From the NCBI RefSeq assembly GCF_018918285.1, contig NZ_JAHLQF010000001.1, forward strand, positions 821,284 to 885,283: a stretch of 64,000 nt of DNA, read 5' to 3'. The notes beneath the pieces are model-generated. The model did not search any database. It saw only the letters and a program-made list of their open reading frames with translations, and was not told the origin of the DNA. Positions 1 through 7,368 of this stretch are shown one piece after another. The stretch is from Clostridium mobile (GTDB lineage Bacteria; Bacillota; Clostridia; Clostridiales; Clostridiaceae). The position numbers and the translations under genes were made by a program. Position 1 is the first letter of the stretch. Every line of letters begins with the position of its first letter.

Positions 1-421
1 CAATAGCCTCTGACTTCTGCAGTGCTATTCTTTTAGGAAATAATTCTCCAAAAACCAATGTTATGTATGATAATATAATAGTTACAACAATTAAGGATAT
101 TTGTCCACTATAAGGAATATTAAACTTATTTAGATACTGTGCCAAATCATATGATATTCCAGTAGCTGCAGAAGCACTAGAAAAGAATCCAGCAAATGTT
201 ATTCCTACTTGTATAGTAGATAAAAATTTAGTTGGCTCCTCCATTAGTTTTATTAATAATTTCGCTCTCTTATTCCCTTCTTCTGCAAGAAGTTTTACTT
301 TGTTTTTGTTTAGTGATACTATTGCCATCTCTGCTGAAGCAAAAAATGCATTCATCAATACTAAAATGGCTATTAATATTAGTTGCGAAGTTATATTCGC
401 AGGGTCGGGTTCTACTTCCAT
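1..421 (-). CDS. HlyC/CorC (CNNM, DUF21) family membrane transporter, N-terminal part
   Basis: Only the first 140 codons are in the window; the gene runs off the left edge. The visible part has a hydrophobic first segment followed by FASAEMAIVSLNKNK and later TLVFGELFPKRIALQ. Both are hallmarks of the DUF21/CNNM transmembrane domain found in HlyC/CorC-type proteins, which usually continue into two CBS domains and a CorC-HlyC domain. Family members are linked to magnesium or cobalt efflux; the substrate cannot be read here. The ATG is preceded by TTTGGAGGTAAG, a strong ribosome binding site at good spacing. Family assignment is firm; specific function is inferred. Confidence 0.85.
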   Translation of the reverse strand, partial: MEVEPDPANITSQLILIAILVLMNAFFASAEMAIVSLNKNKVKLLAEEGNKRAKLLIKLMEEPTKFLSTIQVGITFAGFFSSASAATGISYDLAQYLNKFNIPYSGQISLIVVTIILSYITLVFGELFPKRIALQKSEAI

Positions 422-585
422 TATTACTTACCTCCAAATAAAAATATTTTATTCTTATAATAATACCATAATTATTTCAGTTTTTCATGCTTTTACAAAC
501 ATTTTAATTATTATTAACGTTTAGTATCTTTACTATATGTTTTATATATATTTTTAACTACTATGCCTAATACCACAAATGTAAG

Positions 586-639
586 AATACCTATAATATT
601 AGGAGTAATGATGGTATTATTCCTAATATTATAGGTATT
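586..639. repeat. 54-bp near-perfect inverted repeat
   Basis: Two 24-base arms (586-609 and 616-639) flank a 6-base loop GATGGT and match at 23 of 24 positions. The single mismatch would be a G-U pair in RNA. No T-run follows on either strand, so it does not look like an ordinary intrinsic terminator. On the minus strand the second arm runs into the small membrane-protein-like frame that ends at 514. Confidence 0.8.
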
Positions 640-800
640 ATAGAAGTAACTATTAAAGAAAAAAACTATCAAAAGAGCATTAGATATCCCTTAATCAAAT
701 TAGACAATAAAATAGTATAAATTAAAGAAGATAATTATGACTATTACTAAGAAATAGATATTAGAAGCTTTCTTAACATTGTGTCGAGAAATTGAGTAGT

Positions 801-867
801 AAAATAAAAATCACCCCACTAAGTAGATTTTACGACAATCTTTTTAACTGTATCTACTTAATAGGGT
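801..867 (-). terminator. Intrinsic terminator after the clpP-like gene
   Basis: On the minus strand a stem of about 16 pairs (ACCCTATTAAGTAGAT with ATCTACTTAGTGGGGT, including G-U pairs) is followed by GATTTTTATTTT. It lies about 55 bases past the stop of the clpP-like gene. Confidence 0.7.
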
Positions 868-922
868 ACTCTTCTAATACTTGTTATTATATGTTTCTTA
901 TATATATTAATATCTTAATAAA

Positions 923-1507
923 TTATAGATTAGTTAGTTCATCATATTTTGAAATAACTTGATTTACTATTCCATAATCAACTGCTTCATTAGCACTTAA
1001 CCAATAGTCTCTATCTGTATCTTTTTCTACTTTTTCTAAGGATTGGCCAGTGGCTTCACTGATTATGCTATTGATTCTCTTACGTACTCTCAATATCTCT
1101 TTTGCTTCAATACCAATATCTGTAGCTTGACCGTTGAATCCACCTAATGGTTGATGTATCATATATCTTGTGTTTGGTAAAGAGTAACGATATTGTTTTT
1201 CAGCTGCAAGATAAATTGTAATAGCAGCACTTGCAACCCAACCAGTACCAATTACAATAACACGTGGTTTAATAAACTTAATCATATCATGAATTGTATC
1301 ACCAGCTTCCACATGACCACCTTGGCTGTTGATAAATAATTTTATTGGTTCATCTCCCATTTCTTGTAGAATTAAGAGTTGTGTAGTTACTTTTTCTGCT
1401 AAAACTTGATTGATCTCTCCAGAAATTATGATTGATCTAGATTTCAATAATTTTTCTACCACTAAACTTGAATTTTCCTTCTCTTGCTTTTGCTCTTGAT
1501 TGCTCAT
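923..1507 (-). CDS. ClpP-family serine protease, stand-alone paralogue
   Basis: A 194-residue member of the Clp protease proteolytic subunit family, which forms a barrel-shaped peptidase fed by Clp ATPases. The catalytic triad is visible: Ser93 in GWVASAAI, His118 in RYMIHQPLGG and Asp167 in DRDYWLSANEAVDYG. The usual ClpP GMAAS surround of the serine is here GWVAS, and the N-terminus is charged and unusual. No clpX or tig lies beside it, so it is probably a second ClpP-type protein rather than the main housekeeping clpP. It has its own ribosome binding site (GGAGGATGATATC before ATG) and its own terminator. Family is certain; its partner ATPase is not known from this sequence. Confidence 0.9.
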   Translation of the reverse strand: MSNQEQKQEKENSSLVVEKLLKSRSIIISGEINQVLAEKVTTQLLILQEMGDEPIKLFINSQGGHVEAGDTIHDMIKFIKPRVIVIGTGWVASAAITIYLAAEKQYRYSLPNTRYMIHQPLGGFNGQATDIGIEAKEILRVRKRINSIISEATGQSLEKVEKDTDRDYWLSANEAVDYGIVNQVISKYDELTNL

Positions 1508-1691
1508 GATATCATCCTCCTATCAATTCATATATTTAAATCTAATGATAACAATATAATTATTATCAACTATTTTTAATTTAACTAATTATAACACAAC
1601 AAACCAAAAATTGTTAATAGCCAAATAAAAATACCAACTTAATTATTTATCTTCATCTAACATTATTGTGGATTTCAGCTAAGTTCTATAC

Positions 1692-1907
1692 CTAATCTTC
1701 TTCAAAATAAAAGAGCTCCTCAAATTTTTTATCCAAAGCAATACACAGAATTAAAGCAAGCTTTGCAGAAGGATTGAACTGGCCAGTTTCAATGGCGCTG
1801 ATAGTTTGTCGGGATACCCCAATGAGTTCCGCCAACTGAGTCTGATTCATGGATTTTTCCGCTCGAGCCACTTTCAGTCTATTTTTTAATACTAACTCAT
1901 CATTCAT
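1692..1907 (-). CDS. XRE-family HTH transcriptional regulator, small
   Basis: A 71-residue protein that is almost only a Cro/CI-type helix-turn-helix: the recognition region is MNQTQLAELIGVSRQTISAI at about residues 20-39. Such single-domain regulators usually repress their own operon. Its ATG overlaps the stop of the upstream membrane-protein gene by four bases (ATGA), so the two are translationally coupled. The start has GAGGAATTTTTTT before it. This regulator plus small-membrane-protein arrangement is common in Firmicutes. The target genes cannot be told. Confidence 0.9.
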   Translation of the reverse strand: MNDELVLKNRLKVARAEKSMNQTQLAELIGVSRQTISAIETGQFNPSAKLALILCIALDKKFEELFYFEED

Positions 1908-2221
1908 AAAAAAATTCCTCTAATTAAGGGGTCTACAAAATAAATTAATCCTGCAATGATCATGAAAATGGAAGCAATCCTAAAGATTTTTCCTTTTTTA
2001 TTAGTCTTGAAGAAATAATCAATTCCCATATATACAAATAAAATTCCCATTAGCGAATCTTTTGCTTCTCCGGTACACCAATTATATATAATAAGTACAA
2101 TTAGTAGTAACATACTGCAGACACCTGCTAGCCTCGATGCTTCACTGTCAAGTGACCTCTCCCTTTCATCTTTCCAAAGATTTTCTTTTTTTGCTTTTTC
2201 CAATAACTTATCTCGATTCAA
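1904..2221 (-). CDS. Small membrane protein paired with the XRE regulator (DUF6442-like)
   Basis: The open frame extends upstream to 2308, but the better start is the TTG at 2221. It has AAAGGAGTGATTATA directly before it and yields a protein of about 105 residues beginning NRDKLLEKAKKENLWKDERE. That basic N-terminus is followed by about three hydrophobic segments (near residues 31-45, 50-70 and 80-100). The pattern resembles the DUF6442 family found next to XRE regulators. It is the first gene of a two-gene operon. Function is unknown; it could modulate or be modulated by the partner regulator. Confidence 0.75.
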   Translation of the reverse strand: MNRDKLLEKAKKENLWKDERERSLDSEASRLAGVCSMLLLIVLIIYNWCTGEAKDSLMGILFVYMGIDYFFKTNKKGKIFRIASIFMIIAGLIYFVDPLIRGIFL

Positions 2222-2329
2222 TATAATCACTCCTTTGTTGTCTTTATTGTAAAGTATGCTTATTGCAATGTCAAGTATTATAGTCATTATTCCTATAAAA
2301 CATTCCATCTTAATATCAACAAATCAAAA

Positions 2330-2390
2330 AGCTAAGTATGTAGTGAAATAGCCATTTTTAATGGAGCAACTTCACTATATGCTTAGCTCT
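2330..2390. repeat. Composite hairpin repeat, copy A
   Basis: A 61-bp hairpin with left arm AGCTAAGTATGTAGTGAA and right arm TTCACTATATGCTTAGCT around a loop with ATAGCC, a T-rich run and GGAGCAAC. It belongs to the same family as copies near 42.6, 42.7, 49.5, 49.7 and 60.6 kb. It lies between the lipoprotein gene and the XRE operon, and only the start of the conserved tail (CTATTTCGTACAATAAATT) follows it. Confidence 0.8.
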
Positions 2391-2429
2391 CTATTTCGTA
2401 CAATAAATTAAATTTCTGCTATATACCTA

Positions 2430-2468
2430 ATAAAATAAACCCTGAAATAAATTCAGGATTATTTTTTA
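2430..2468. terminator. Hairpin terminator between lipoprotein gene and repeat A
   Basis: CCTGAA (2441-2446) pairs with TTCAGG (2452-2457), with A/T-rich tails on both sides (GGTTTATTTTATT on the minus strand). It is the likely end of the lipoprotein transcript. The stem is short. Confidence 0.5.
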
Positions 2469-2520
2469 GCAATATCTCTTAAGAAATATTTCAATAATTA
2501 ACATTTAATTTTGATTATAA

Positions 2521-3105
2521 TTATTTATTTCTTATCTCAATATCTCCTTGTTTTTTAATTGATATATCTACTTTTGCAGTAGCATCATTTCCAACAGCTA
2601 CTATTCTTGTTACACCTTTTTCTATATCTATTGTGATTTCATTCTCTATACTATCCTCACCTGAGGTATGCTCAAAAATTTTTACAAGCTTTTTATCAGG
2701 AGTGCATAAAAGTAGTTTATACTTTCCTTCTTTGCTAAATTCAAAATTATAATCTAAAGTTATTTTTCCAGCTGATTTTGCATCTAAAACCCAATAATTG
2801 ATTGCTCCATAATATCCATCAATTTTTACACTAATAGTATCTTCATTGTGTTCATTCAGCGCATATTCTGAATAATAAGCTCCTCCACTATTATCAATTA
2901 TTCTTTTTTCATCGTAATATATACTTTTAAGCTCTTCACTTACTTCTTCAGTGTTTTTATCTGTACTTTGTTTTTCAGTGATTACTTCATTATCATTTGA
3001 TGACACAGACTTAGAGCCATTATCTTTTATTTCTTTATTTCCGCAACCTATTAAACTAAACATTAATACTATGGCTGTAGGTATAATTAAATATTTTTTC
3101 TTCAA
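2521..3105 (-). CDS. Predicted lipoprotein, function unknown
   Basis: A 194-residue secreted protein with a classical lipoprotein signal: KKKYLIIPTAIVLMFSLIGC, where the lipobox cysteine is residue 21. The mature part begins with a Ser/Asn/Glu/Lys-rich linker (residues 22-60). It is followed by a globular region with several beta-strand-like stretches (for example AGKITLDYNFEFSKEGKYKL). No catalytic motif is recognised. It starts with TTG behind a strong GGAGGGGTAACA site and is monocistronic. The anchor to the outer face of the membrane is a confident inference; the role is unknown. Confidence 0.8.
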   Translation of the reverse strand: MKKKYLIIPTAIVLMFSLIGCGNKEIKDNGSKSVSSNDNEVITEKQSTDKNTEEVSEELKSIYYDEKRIIDNSGGAYYSEYALNEHNEDTISVKIDGYYGAINYWVLDAKSAGKITLDYNFEFSKEGKYKLLLCTPDKKLVKIFEHTSGEDSIENEITIDIEKGVTRIVAVGNDATAKVDISIKKQGDIEIRNK

Positions 3106-3201
3106 TGTTACCCCTCCTTCCTGGTTAATTATAGCAATGTACAGGTCATTTTGTAAAGGTTTGGAAGGAGCGGTTAATTATAATTTTTACTGTCTTATTT
3201 A

Positions 3202-3335
3202 GTAACATATATATTAATTGTGAATATATTACTACTATAAAACACCTTAAAATTCACCTTAAATAAGCAGTAAGTTCGAGAAAGCATGCTAATACAAATT
3301 AAAAGTATTAGTATGCTTTTTAAATTGTCTTTTTA
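3202..3335. repeat. Dispersed intergenic repeat with hairpin (first copy)
   Basis: The block starting AGTAACATATATATTAATTG and ending in the hairpin AAAGCATGCTAATAC...GTATTAGTATGCTTTT (3281-3322) recurs at 6767-6882. Related hairpins occur at 7079-7117 and 8491-8531. Here the hairpin lies just past the stop of the 3358 gene and can act as its terminator on the minus strand. Confidence 0.75.
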
Positions 3336-3357
3336 TAATTTTATTTATTTTGTTTTC

Positions 3358-3804
3358 TCATTGCATTTTAAAATCAATATCTATGATACTTGCTAAATAC
3401 TCTTTTTCTGTATCATTACATTCAGTAATCCACACCATATGTTCATGAGATATAGTTCCAAACCATACATCATCATTTTCATTTATAAAACTTAAATCTT
3501 CCGGAAGTTTAGGAAGTCTCCAATCAAATAAACCAGTAACCCTATTCCTTATTATCAAATTTGTCTCATCATTGCATTGAAAAACATATACTTCTCCTCT
3601 TGTATACTCTGTATGAGAAAAGCTGCTCGATGGTATTCTTTCAATAAGGTGCTTCTTCATTTCATTAAATAAACTTAATACACTATTATCCACTCTCAAA
3701 CCATCCGGTATATGAAAAAGAAATCTTTTACTTTTTTTAAAAGCAAAATCTATAAGTAATTGATAGCATTCATATATTGGTTCACTTATTATATTTATAC
3801 ACAT
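3358..3804 (-). CDS. Conserved-type hypothetical protein
   Basis: A 148-residue soluble protein I do not recognise with confidence. The open frame could begin at a TTG at 3810, but the ATG at 3804 is better placed behind GAGGTGATTGTAC. The sequence is rich in aromatic residues (LFDWRLPKLPEDLSF, DVWFGTISHEHMVWI), with no signal peptide and no membrane segment. Its layout of an N-terminal helix region and C-terminal PEDL-W-ISHE motifs resembles small Firmicute proteins of unknown function. It is followed by a hairpin terminator. Single gene, no operon partner. Confidence 0.65.
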   Translation of the reverse strand: MCINIISEPIYECYQLLIDFAFKKSKRFLFHIPDGLRVDNSVLSLFNEMKKHLIERIPSSSFSHTEYTRGEVYVFQCNDETNLIIRNRVTGLFDWRLPKLPEDLSFINENDDVWFGTISHEHMVWITECNDTEKEYLASIIDIDFKMQ

Positions 3805-3929
3805 GTACAATCACCTCATAAATAACTTCTAATTATAGTTTTGTTATATACCCATATATTAACAAAGTATATAGATTATTGTAAGCACTTGGAAGTAAGG
3901 ATTATGATATTAGCATTGTTGGCAAAATA

Positions 3930-3952
3930 AAAAACACCCTGCTAAGAGTGCT
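3930..3952 (-). terminator. Intrinsic terminator after the 72-residue gene
   Basis: On the minus strand CACTC and GGGTG pair around TTAGCA and are followed by TTTTTTATTTTG, directly after the stop of the gene at 3965. Confidence 0.6.
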
Positions 3953-3964
3953 TTTACTAATCTG

Positions 3965-4183
3965 TTAGAGTTTTATAACTTCATCAGTGTTTTTATATTT
4001 GTCTATCATTTTTTTCAACTTCTCATCAATATTTTCTTCTTTGTTTATTATTTCATTCAAACTCATTGCAAAAGTTTTTAGTCTCTGGTGATATTTCTTA
4101 TCAGTAAATACCATATAATCGGGCATTCCCTTAATGTTTAAATAATGAATTATAAGATAACCACTTCGTTTTCCTTCTACCAT
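3965..4183 (-). CDS. Small hypothetical protein, possibly the end of a degraded gene
   Basis: A 72-residue, Lys-rich, mostly helical protein (LNEIINKEENIDEKLKKMIDKYK). The ATG has only GAGAGGG, 12 bases upstream, as a ribosome binding site. Directly upstream, a different frame ends with KFVYDVLQMYRCINDSYDDLDK and a TAA at 4204. The two may be pieces of one broken gene or two small genes. No family recognised. Confidence 0.5.
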   Translation of the reverse strand: MVEGKRSGYLIIHYLNIKGMPDYMVFTDKKYHQRLKTFAMSLNEIINKEENIDEKLKKMIDKYKNTDEVIKL

Positions 4184-4203
4184 TTCAGTAGCTAATCCCT
4201 CTC

Positions 4204-4310
4204 TTATTTATCTAAATCATCATATGAATCATTAATGCATCTATACATTTGTAGGACATCATATACAAACTTTGATACCTCTATTGGCGTCCCTTCATTA
4301 TTTTAAGAAG
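4204..4310 (-). pseudogene. Possible degraded small gene upstream of the 72-residue ORF
   Basis: The minus-strand frame NEGTPIEVSKFVYDVLQM to DSYDDLDK, ending TAA at 4204-4206, looks protein-like. It lacks a clear start, and a likely upstream part sits in another frame. It may be a frameshifted remnant. Weak evidence. Confidence 0.3.
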
Positions 4311-4479
4311 TAATCCTTCACCATTCGCTCCATTTATTATTACAATTATTGATAAATACTATATATAGTATTTATCATTCACATTATGCACAATATCTTG
4401 CAGATAAGTATTCTGTGCATTAAAAAAAGAGCTCATAACATGGCTCTTTTAAAATATTTATAACAAATTTTACTTTATA

Positions 4480-4785
4480 CTATTTTTCAGTTAGATTAAT
4501 TACAGTTTTTGATTCATTATAAGTATCAGTCAATTGTTGTGCAGGTGAATTGTAAGGTTTAGCCCAACCTCGATTTACAGATAGTTCTGTAAGAGCGGTA
4601 TGTCCTCCAACTATTTGATTTAAGCTAGCAGAATATATAGCTCTCAATTCTGGAGTACTGCTTGTTAATGTAGCATTAAGATATGCATCAGCTGCAACTT
4701 TTCCAGAAGCAAGCATATCTGTAGAAATAACCTCATCATTAATATCAACGTTATTTCTAATTAGATTTCCAATTAAATTTCCCAT
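4480..4785 (-). CDS. CotF-like spore coat protein (minus-strand pair, larger partner)
   Basis: A protein of about 101 residues beginning MGNLIGNLIRNN. The open frame is longer, but this ATG has AGAGGAGGTATAATAGA before it. It has the coat-F pattern of a helical bundle: an ISTDMLASGKVAADAYLNA helix, then a helix around ELRAIYSASLNQIVGGHTAL, then the terminal motif NRGWAKPYNSPAQQL. A second gene near 9.6 kb has the same plan with KGWYPAYATPQDQL. It is likely made in the mother cell and deposited in the spore coat. It follows a short coat-F-type gene by four bases. Confidence 0.75.
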   Translation of the reverse strand: MGNLIGNLIRNNVDINDEVISTDMLASGKVAADAYLNATLTSSTPELRAIYSASLNQIVGGHTALTELSVNRGWAKPYNSPAQQLTDTYNESKTVINLTEK

Positions 4786-4789
4786 TCTA

Positions 4790-5005
4790 TTATACCTCCT
4801 CTGGAACTGATATTTGATTTTCATTAATAAATTGTTGTAATCCTTTTATTCTACCCTCTGCTGCTAGTGCGCTAGATTCACCTTGTCTTTTCAAGTTTTC
4901 ATCTGTTATTAGTGCATTTACTGCTTTTTGTACAATTAATCCATCTTGTTCCATCTTCAATAGTGATGCTAAAGATAACATTTCTACTTCTGAAAGTTTT
5001 CTCAT
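4790..5005 (-). CDS. Short CotF-like coat-associated protein (minus-strand pair, small partner)
   Basis: A 71-residue helical protein (LSEVEMLSLASLLKMEQDGL, then a second long helix to the end) that is the first gene of a two-gene unit with the larger CotF-like protein. It has AGTGGAGGTAAGAAT before its ATG. The same small-plus-large arrangement occurs on the plus strand at 9.4-9.9 kb, which supports a coat role. Function is inferred from this pairing and length, not from a catalytic motif. Confidence 0.65.
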   Translation of the reverse strand: MRKLSEVEMLSLASLLKMEQDGLIVQKAVNALITDENLKRQGESSALAAEGRIKGLQQFINENQISVPEEV

Positions 5006-5112
5006 ATTCTTACCTCCACTAAATATAATTTATATGTATATGGTTGTATTATGTGATTTTTGGCAAGTTAATAATCATGTGAAATTTATCCAGTTAAATG
5101 AATATTATTTCT

Positions 5113-5152
5113 GCATGATAGTTCCACCTCTACCTCTGTAACAACTATCATG
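5113..5152. repeat. Hairpin at the end of the truncated Nmad1-like copy
   Basis: ATGATAGTT (5115-5123) pairs perfectly with AACTATCAT (5143-5151). The loop CCACCTCTACCTCTGT is nearly repeated after the intact gene at 6250-6275, so the hairpin region was part of the duplicated block. Confidence 0.6.
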
Positions 5153-5261
5153 TTGACATAGTTAATCCCTTACCAAAACTATCTCCATAATCATAATTTT
5201 TTCTTTTGTATAATTCGTTTAATTCTGTACATATCTCCATGTATTTAGATGCTTTATCCAT
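5148..5261 (-). pseudogene. Truncated duplicate of the Nmad1-like (DUF1599) gene
   Basis: The first 32 codons (MDKASKYMEICTELNELYKR to DSFGKG) match the gene at 6291-6575 almost exactly. The sequence then jumps to LTMST and stops, so roughly 60 codons are missing. The leader upstream (5262-5402) also matches 6576-6717. This is a segmental duplication followed by an internal deletion. It is unlikely to make a working protein. Confidence 0.8.
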
Positions 5262-5427
5262 AGCTTTTTCTCCTTAAGATTTGTGTGTAATAATTCTCTT
5301 TTTATTATTCCTAATTAATTTATATTTATTTTAAAATTTTATTTGTTGTGCTCTTTATTAAGTATTCTTAACTATCTCACGCTTTATAGTTAGAAGTGCA
5401 AAATGATCACTAATAGACTGACAAAAT

Positions 5428-5673
5428 CAAGTGATTCTTAGCTTCAAATGGAGTTTACTTAAAAGGAATACTTACTCCAATTGAAGTTTAGAAGAACTTA
5501 TCCAGGGACGTAGCATCCGTTATGCACAGCATAAGAACTCTAAGTCGCTGAAGCTCAAGAGTTCTAATATCTCCCACTTGTAGAAAAGCAGAGAACTAAA
5601 ATCTTTGATTTTATGTGAATCGCTTTCACAGAGTGCGATGGGAGTATTACGGATGGTAGTCATCGGATAAAAA
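5428..5673 (-). repeat. Structured dispersed element, copy 1 (longest)
   Basis: Read on the minus strand it has the order TTATCCG ... helix CCATCCGTAATACTCCCA ... CGGATGCTACGTCCCTGGAT, then AAGTTCTTCTAA, then a helix of GGAGT with ACTCCATTTGAAG, and ends AAGAATCACTTGATT. The closing pair TTATCC/GGATAA and the two inner helices are shared with copies at 49.3 and 52.1 kb. This copy has extra inner hairpins, including AGAACTCT with AGAGTTCT. It lies between gene remnants with no nearby transposase. Confidence 0.75.
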
Positions 5674-5758
5674 ATGTCCACCATTCAACTAGTACAAGTT
5701 TATCTTTGACATAAATTTCATATTTAGACTTTGTCATGAGCCACCTCTTTTTATATAT

Positions 5759-5788
5759 TAAGAAAGAGCCCTTACTTAGGCTCTTTAA
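5759..5788 (-). terminator. Hairpin terminator after the TGA-interrupted gene
   Basis: AAAGAGCC and GGCTCTTT form an 8-bp stem just past the TAA at 5790. Only a short T-run follows on the minus strand. Confidence 0.55.
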
Positions 5789-5789
5789 A

Positions 5790-6146
5790 TTAATAACAAT
5801 CGTCTATATTTTCATCATTGTTTAGAGTACAAAATTGCTTCTTCCCTTCAAATAGCATAGAATCTTTATATACTCTAATTGTTTCTATTTCGTGTCATTT
5901 AATTAATAGACCTACAGTAGTTGTCTCCTTTATGGCCTTTTCTTTAGGAATACTATCTCCCGCCTTATCACATACAATAACAATATCTGCTGATTCTTTA
6001 ACCCAAATTCCAATTTCATCTACTGCTATTAGTTCACAAATTATATAATCATATGGATCAAAGTAACTTGTAAATAATTTTGTCCATTTATCTTTTGTTT
6101 TTACTGCTACATCTATAGTTTGACCTATAAACCTATCTAAATACAC
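5790..6146 (-). pseudogene. Hypothetical gene with an in-frame TGA
   Basis: The frame starts best at the GTG at 6146, preceded by TTGGAGGTGGGAAAT; an ATG at 6182 has no ribosome binding site. It reads YLDRFIGQTIDVAVKTKDKW onward to GLLIK, meets TGA at 5895-5897, and continues in the same frame for 34 more codons (HEIETIRVYKDSMLF to ENIDDCY) to TAA at 5790, where a hairpin terminator follows. Both halves look like coding sequence. Either the TGA is a nonsense mutation (for example of TGG) or the 84-codon product is the functional one. No family recognised; the N-terminal part suggests a small beta-rich domain. Confidence 0.6.
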
Positions 6147-6290
6147 ATTTCCCACCTCCAATAACCAATATATTTCCCCCATGGAGGTTTTATTCTTTTT
6201 ATTTTATATTTAAATAATTTTATAATATATAAGATTATTTCTGCCTAGTAGCTCCACCCCTACCCCTGTAGTAACTATATTGCTGTTATT

Positions 6291-6575
6291 TCACTCGTTG
6301 CTTTTATCTCCTTTTTCGCCTTCCAATTCTATTAATGTCATTATAGAATAATTGGCTAAATCCATTAATGTATCTTCTATGCTCTCATCAACTTTATTTT
6401 CTGCTTTGATTAACGTTTTAAGTCTACTCAATTTATCTTCCAGTCTTATTACAGGCATTACCATTCCATATTCTTTAAATCCCTTGCCAAAACTATCTCC
6501 ATAATCATGATTTTTTCTTTTGTATAATTCGTTTAATTCTGTACATATCTCCATGTGTTTAGATGATTTATCCAT
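6291..6575 (-). CDS. DUF1599 / nucleotide-modification-associated (Nmad1-like) protein
   Basis: A 94-residue protein with the core ELYKRKNHDYGDSFGKGFKEYG, then RLEDKLSRLKTLI and a C-terminal helix DTLMDLANYSIMTLIE. This matches the DUF1599 family seen in phages and mobile regions, where it is associated with modified nucleotides. The fold resembles all-alpha NTP pyrophosphohydrolases, with an ED...DLANY pattern. AGGAGAGAAAGCT precedes the ATG. A truncated duplicate lies 1.2 kb downstream. It is a probable remnant of phage-related DNA. Confidence 0.75.
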   Translation of the reverse strand: MDKSSKHMEICTELNELYKRKNHDYGDSFGKGFKEYGMVMPVIRLEDKLSRLKTLIKAENKVDESIEDTLMDLANYSIMTLIELEGEKGDKSNE

Positions 6576-6766
6576 AGCTTTCTCTCCTTAACATTTGTGT
6601 GTAATAATCCTCTTTTTATTATTCCTAATTAATTTATATTTATTTTTAAATTTTATTTATTGCGCTCTTTATCAAGTATTTTTAATTATCTCACGCTTTA
6701 TAGTTAGGAGTGCAATGTATTTTATTATTAGGCAGCGCAGCTAGTAGTATAATGCATTGCACATTT

Positions 6767-6882
6767 TAGTAACATATATATTAATTGTGAATATATTATT
6801 ATAAGTACACCTCCTTATTTAAACAAGGAGTTTAAGAAAGCATGCTAATACAATTTAAAAAGTATTGGTATGCTTTTTAAAT
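6767..6882. repeat. Dispersed intergenic repeat with hairpin (second copy)
   Basis: It begins AGTAACATATATATTAATTG like 3202 and ends with the hairpin AAAGCATGCTAATAC...GTATTGGTATGCTTT (6838-6877) followed by TTTAAATT. The stem is kept with one wobble change relative to the first copy. Confidence 0.75.
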
Positions 6883-7000
6883 TATAATCCATACTTTACC
6901 TCGAATATATTTACTTCATTTGAGTTAAGCTAGAGTCATAAATACCTAAATTATTTATGACATATTTAAACTCCTAGAATTAATAAATTATAAATCCTGT
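6880..7000. repeat. Intergenic block repeated at 8275-8395
   Basis: ATTATAATCCATACTTTACC, then ATATATTTACTT and GAGTTAAGCTAGAGTCATAA, match 8275-8395 with scattered changes. Each copy is followed within about 150 bases by a related hairpin (7079-7117; 8491-8531). This suggests an old duplication of the region downstream of a coat gene. Confidence 0.6.
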
Positions 7001-7078
7001 ACCTCCACAAGCTTTTATTTCTTTATTTACAACATTTATAACAATTTTCAAATTCGCCTTTTGAAAGCAAACCGGTTT

Positions 7079-7117
7079 AAAAACATACCAGTATGAGTTA
7101 AAAGTATTGGTATGTTT
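7079..7117. repeat. Hairpin of the CATGCTAATAC family
   Basis: AAAACATACCAGTAT pairs with GTATTGGTATGTTTT, followed by TTAATTGTCC. It is a diverged member of the hairpin family at 3281, 6838 and 8491. Confidence 0.6.
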
Positions 7118-7368
7118 TTTAATTGTCCTCGTATAATATAAAAAAAGTGAATTAACCCAACCTAAATCTTAACTTTAGCTTAGCATGTTTAATATCTACA
7201 ATACTAACCATTCTTTATAATCTTTTTTTATTTTGATATCTAAATATTTATTATATCTCCAATAAAATTGTTATAAAATTAAAATTCAATCATGAATATA
7301 ATATGATATTTTTATAAAATACAACATACAATTTAATTATGCGATAAATATATTTTAGGAGGTCCATT

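Larger units (their letters stand above)
422..922. other. Gene-poor spacer with palindrome and clpP-paralogue terminator
   Basis: No complete gene is seen. The stretch holds the leader of the HlyC/CorC gene, a 54-bp near-perfect palindrome (586-639), a short minus-strand reading frame without a start codon that ends at 514, and the terminator of the clpP-like gene (801-867). The start-less frame ends in a hydrophobic run IIGILTFVVLGIVV followed by basic residues, like the end of a tiny membrane protein. It may be the remnant of a small gene. Confidence 0.5.
6576..7368. other. Repeat-rich spacer upstream of the DUF2935 gene
   Basis: No gene is supported here. The part next to 6576 repeats the leader of the truncated copy (5262-5402). 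Then come the block shared with 3202-3335, a block (6880-7000) that resembles 8275-8395, and a hairpin at 7079-7117. The remainder, 7130-7350, is very AT-rich and must hold the promoter of the plus-strand DUF2935 gene. Confidence 0.5.

Noticed and set aside
5428..5673. CRISPR array
   Set aside because: No regularly spaced direct repeats with unique spacers; the structure is one folded element with inverted arms.
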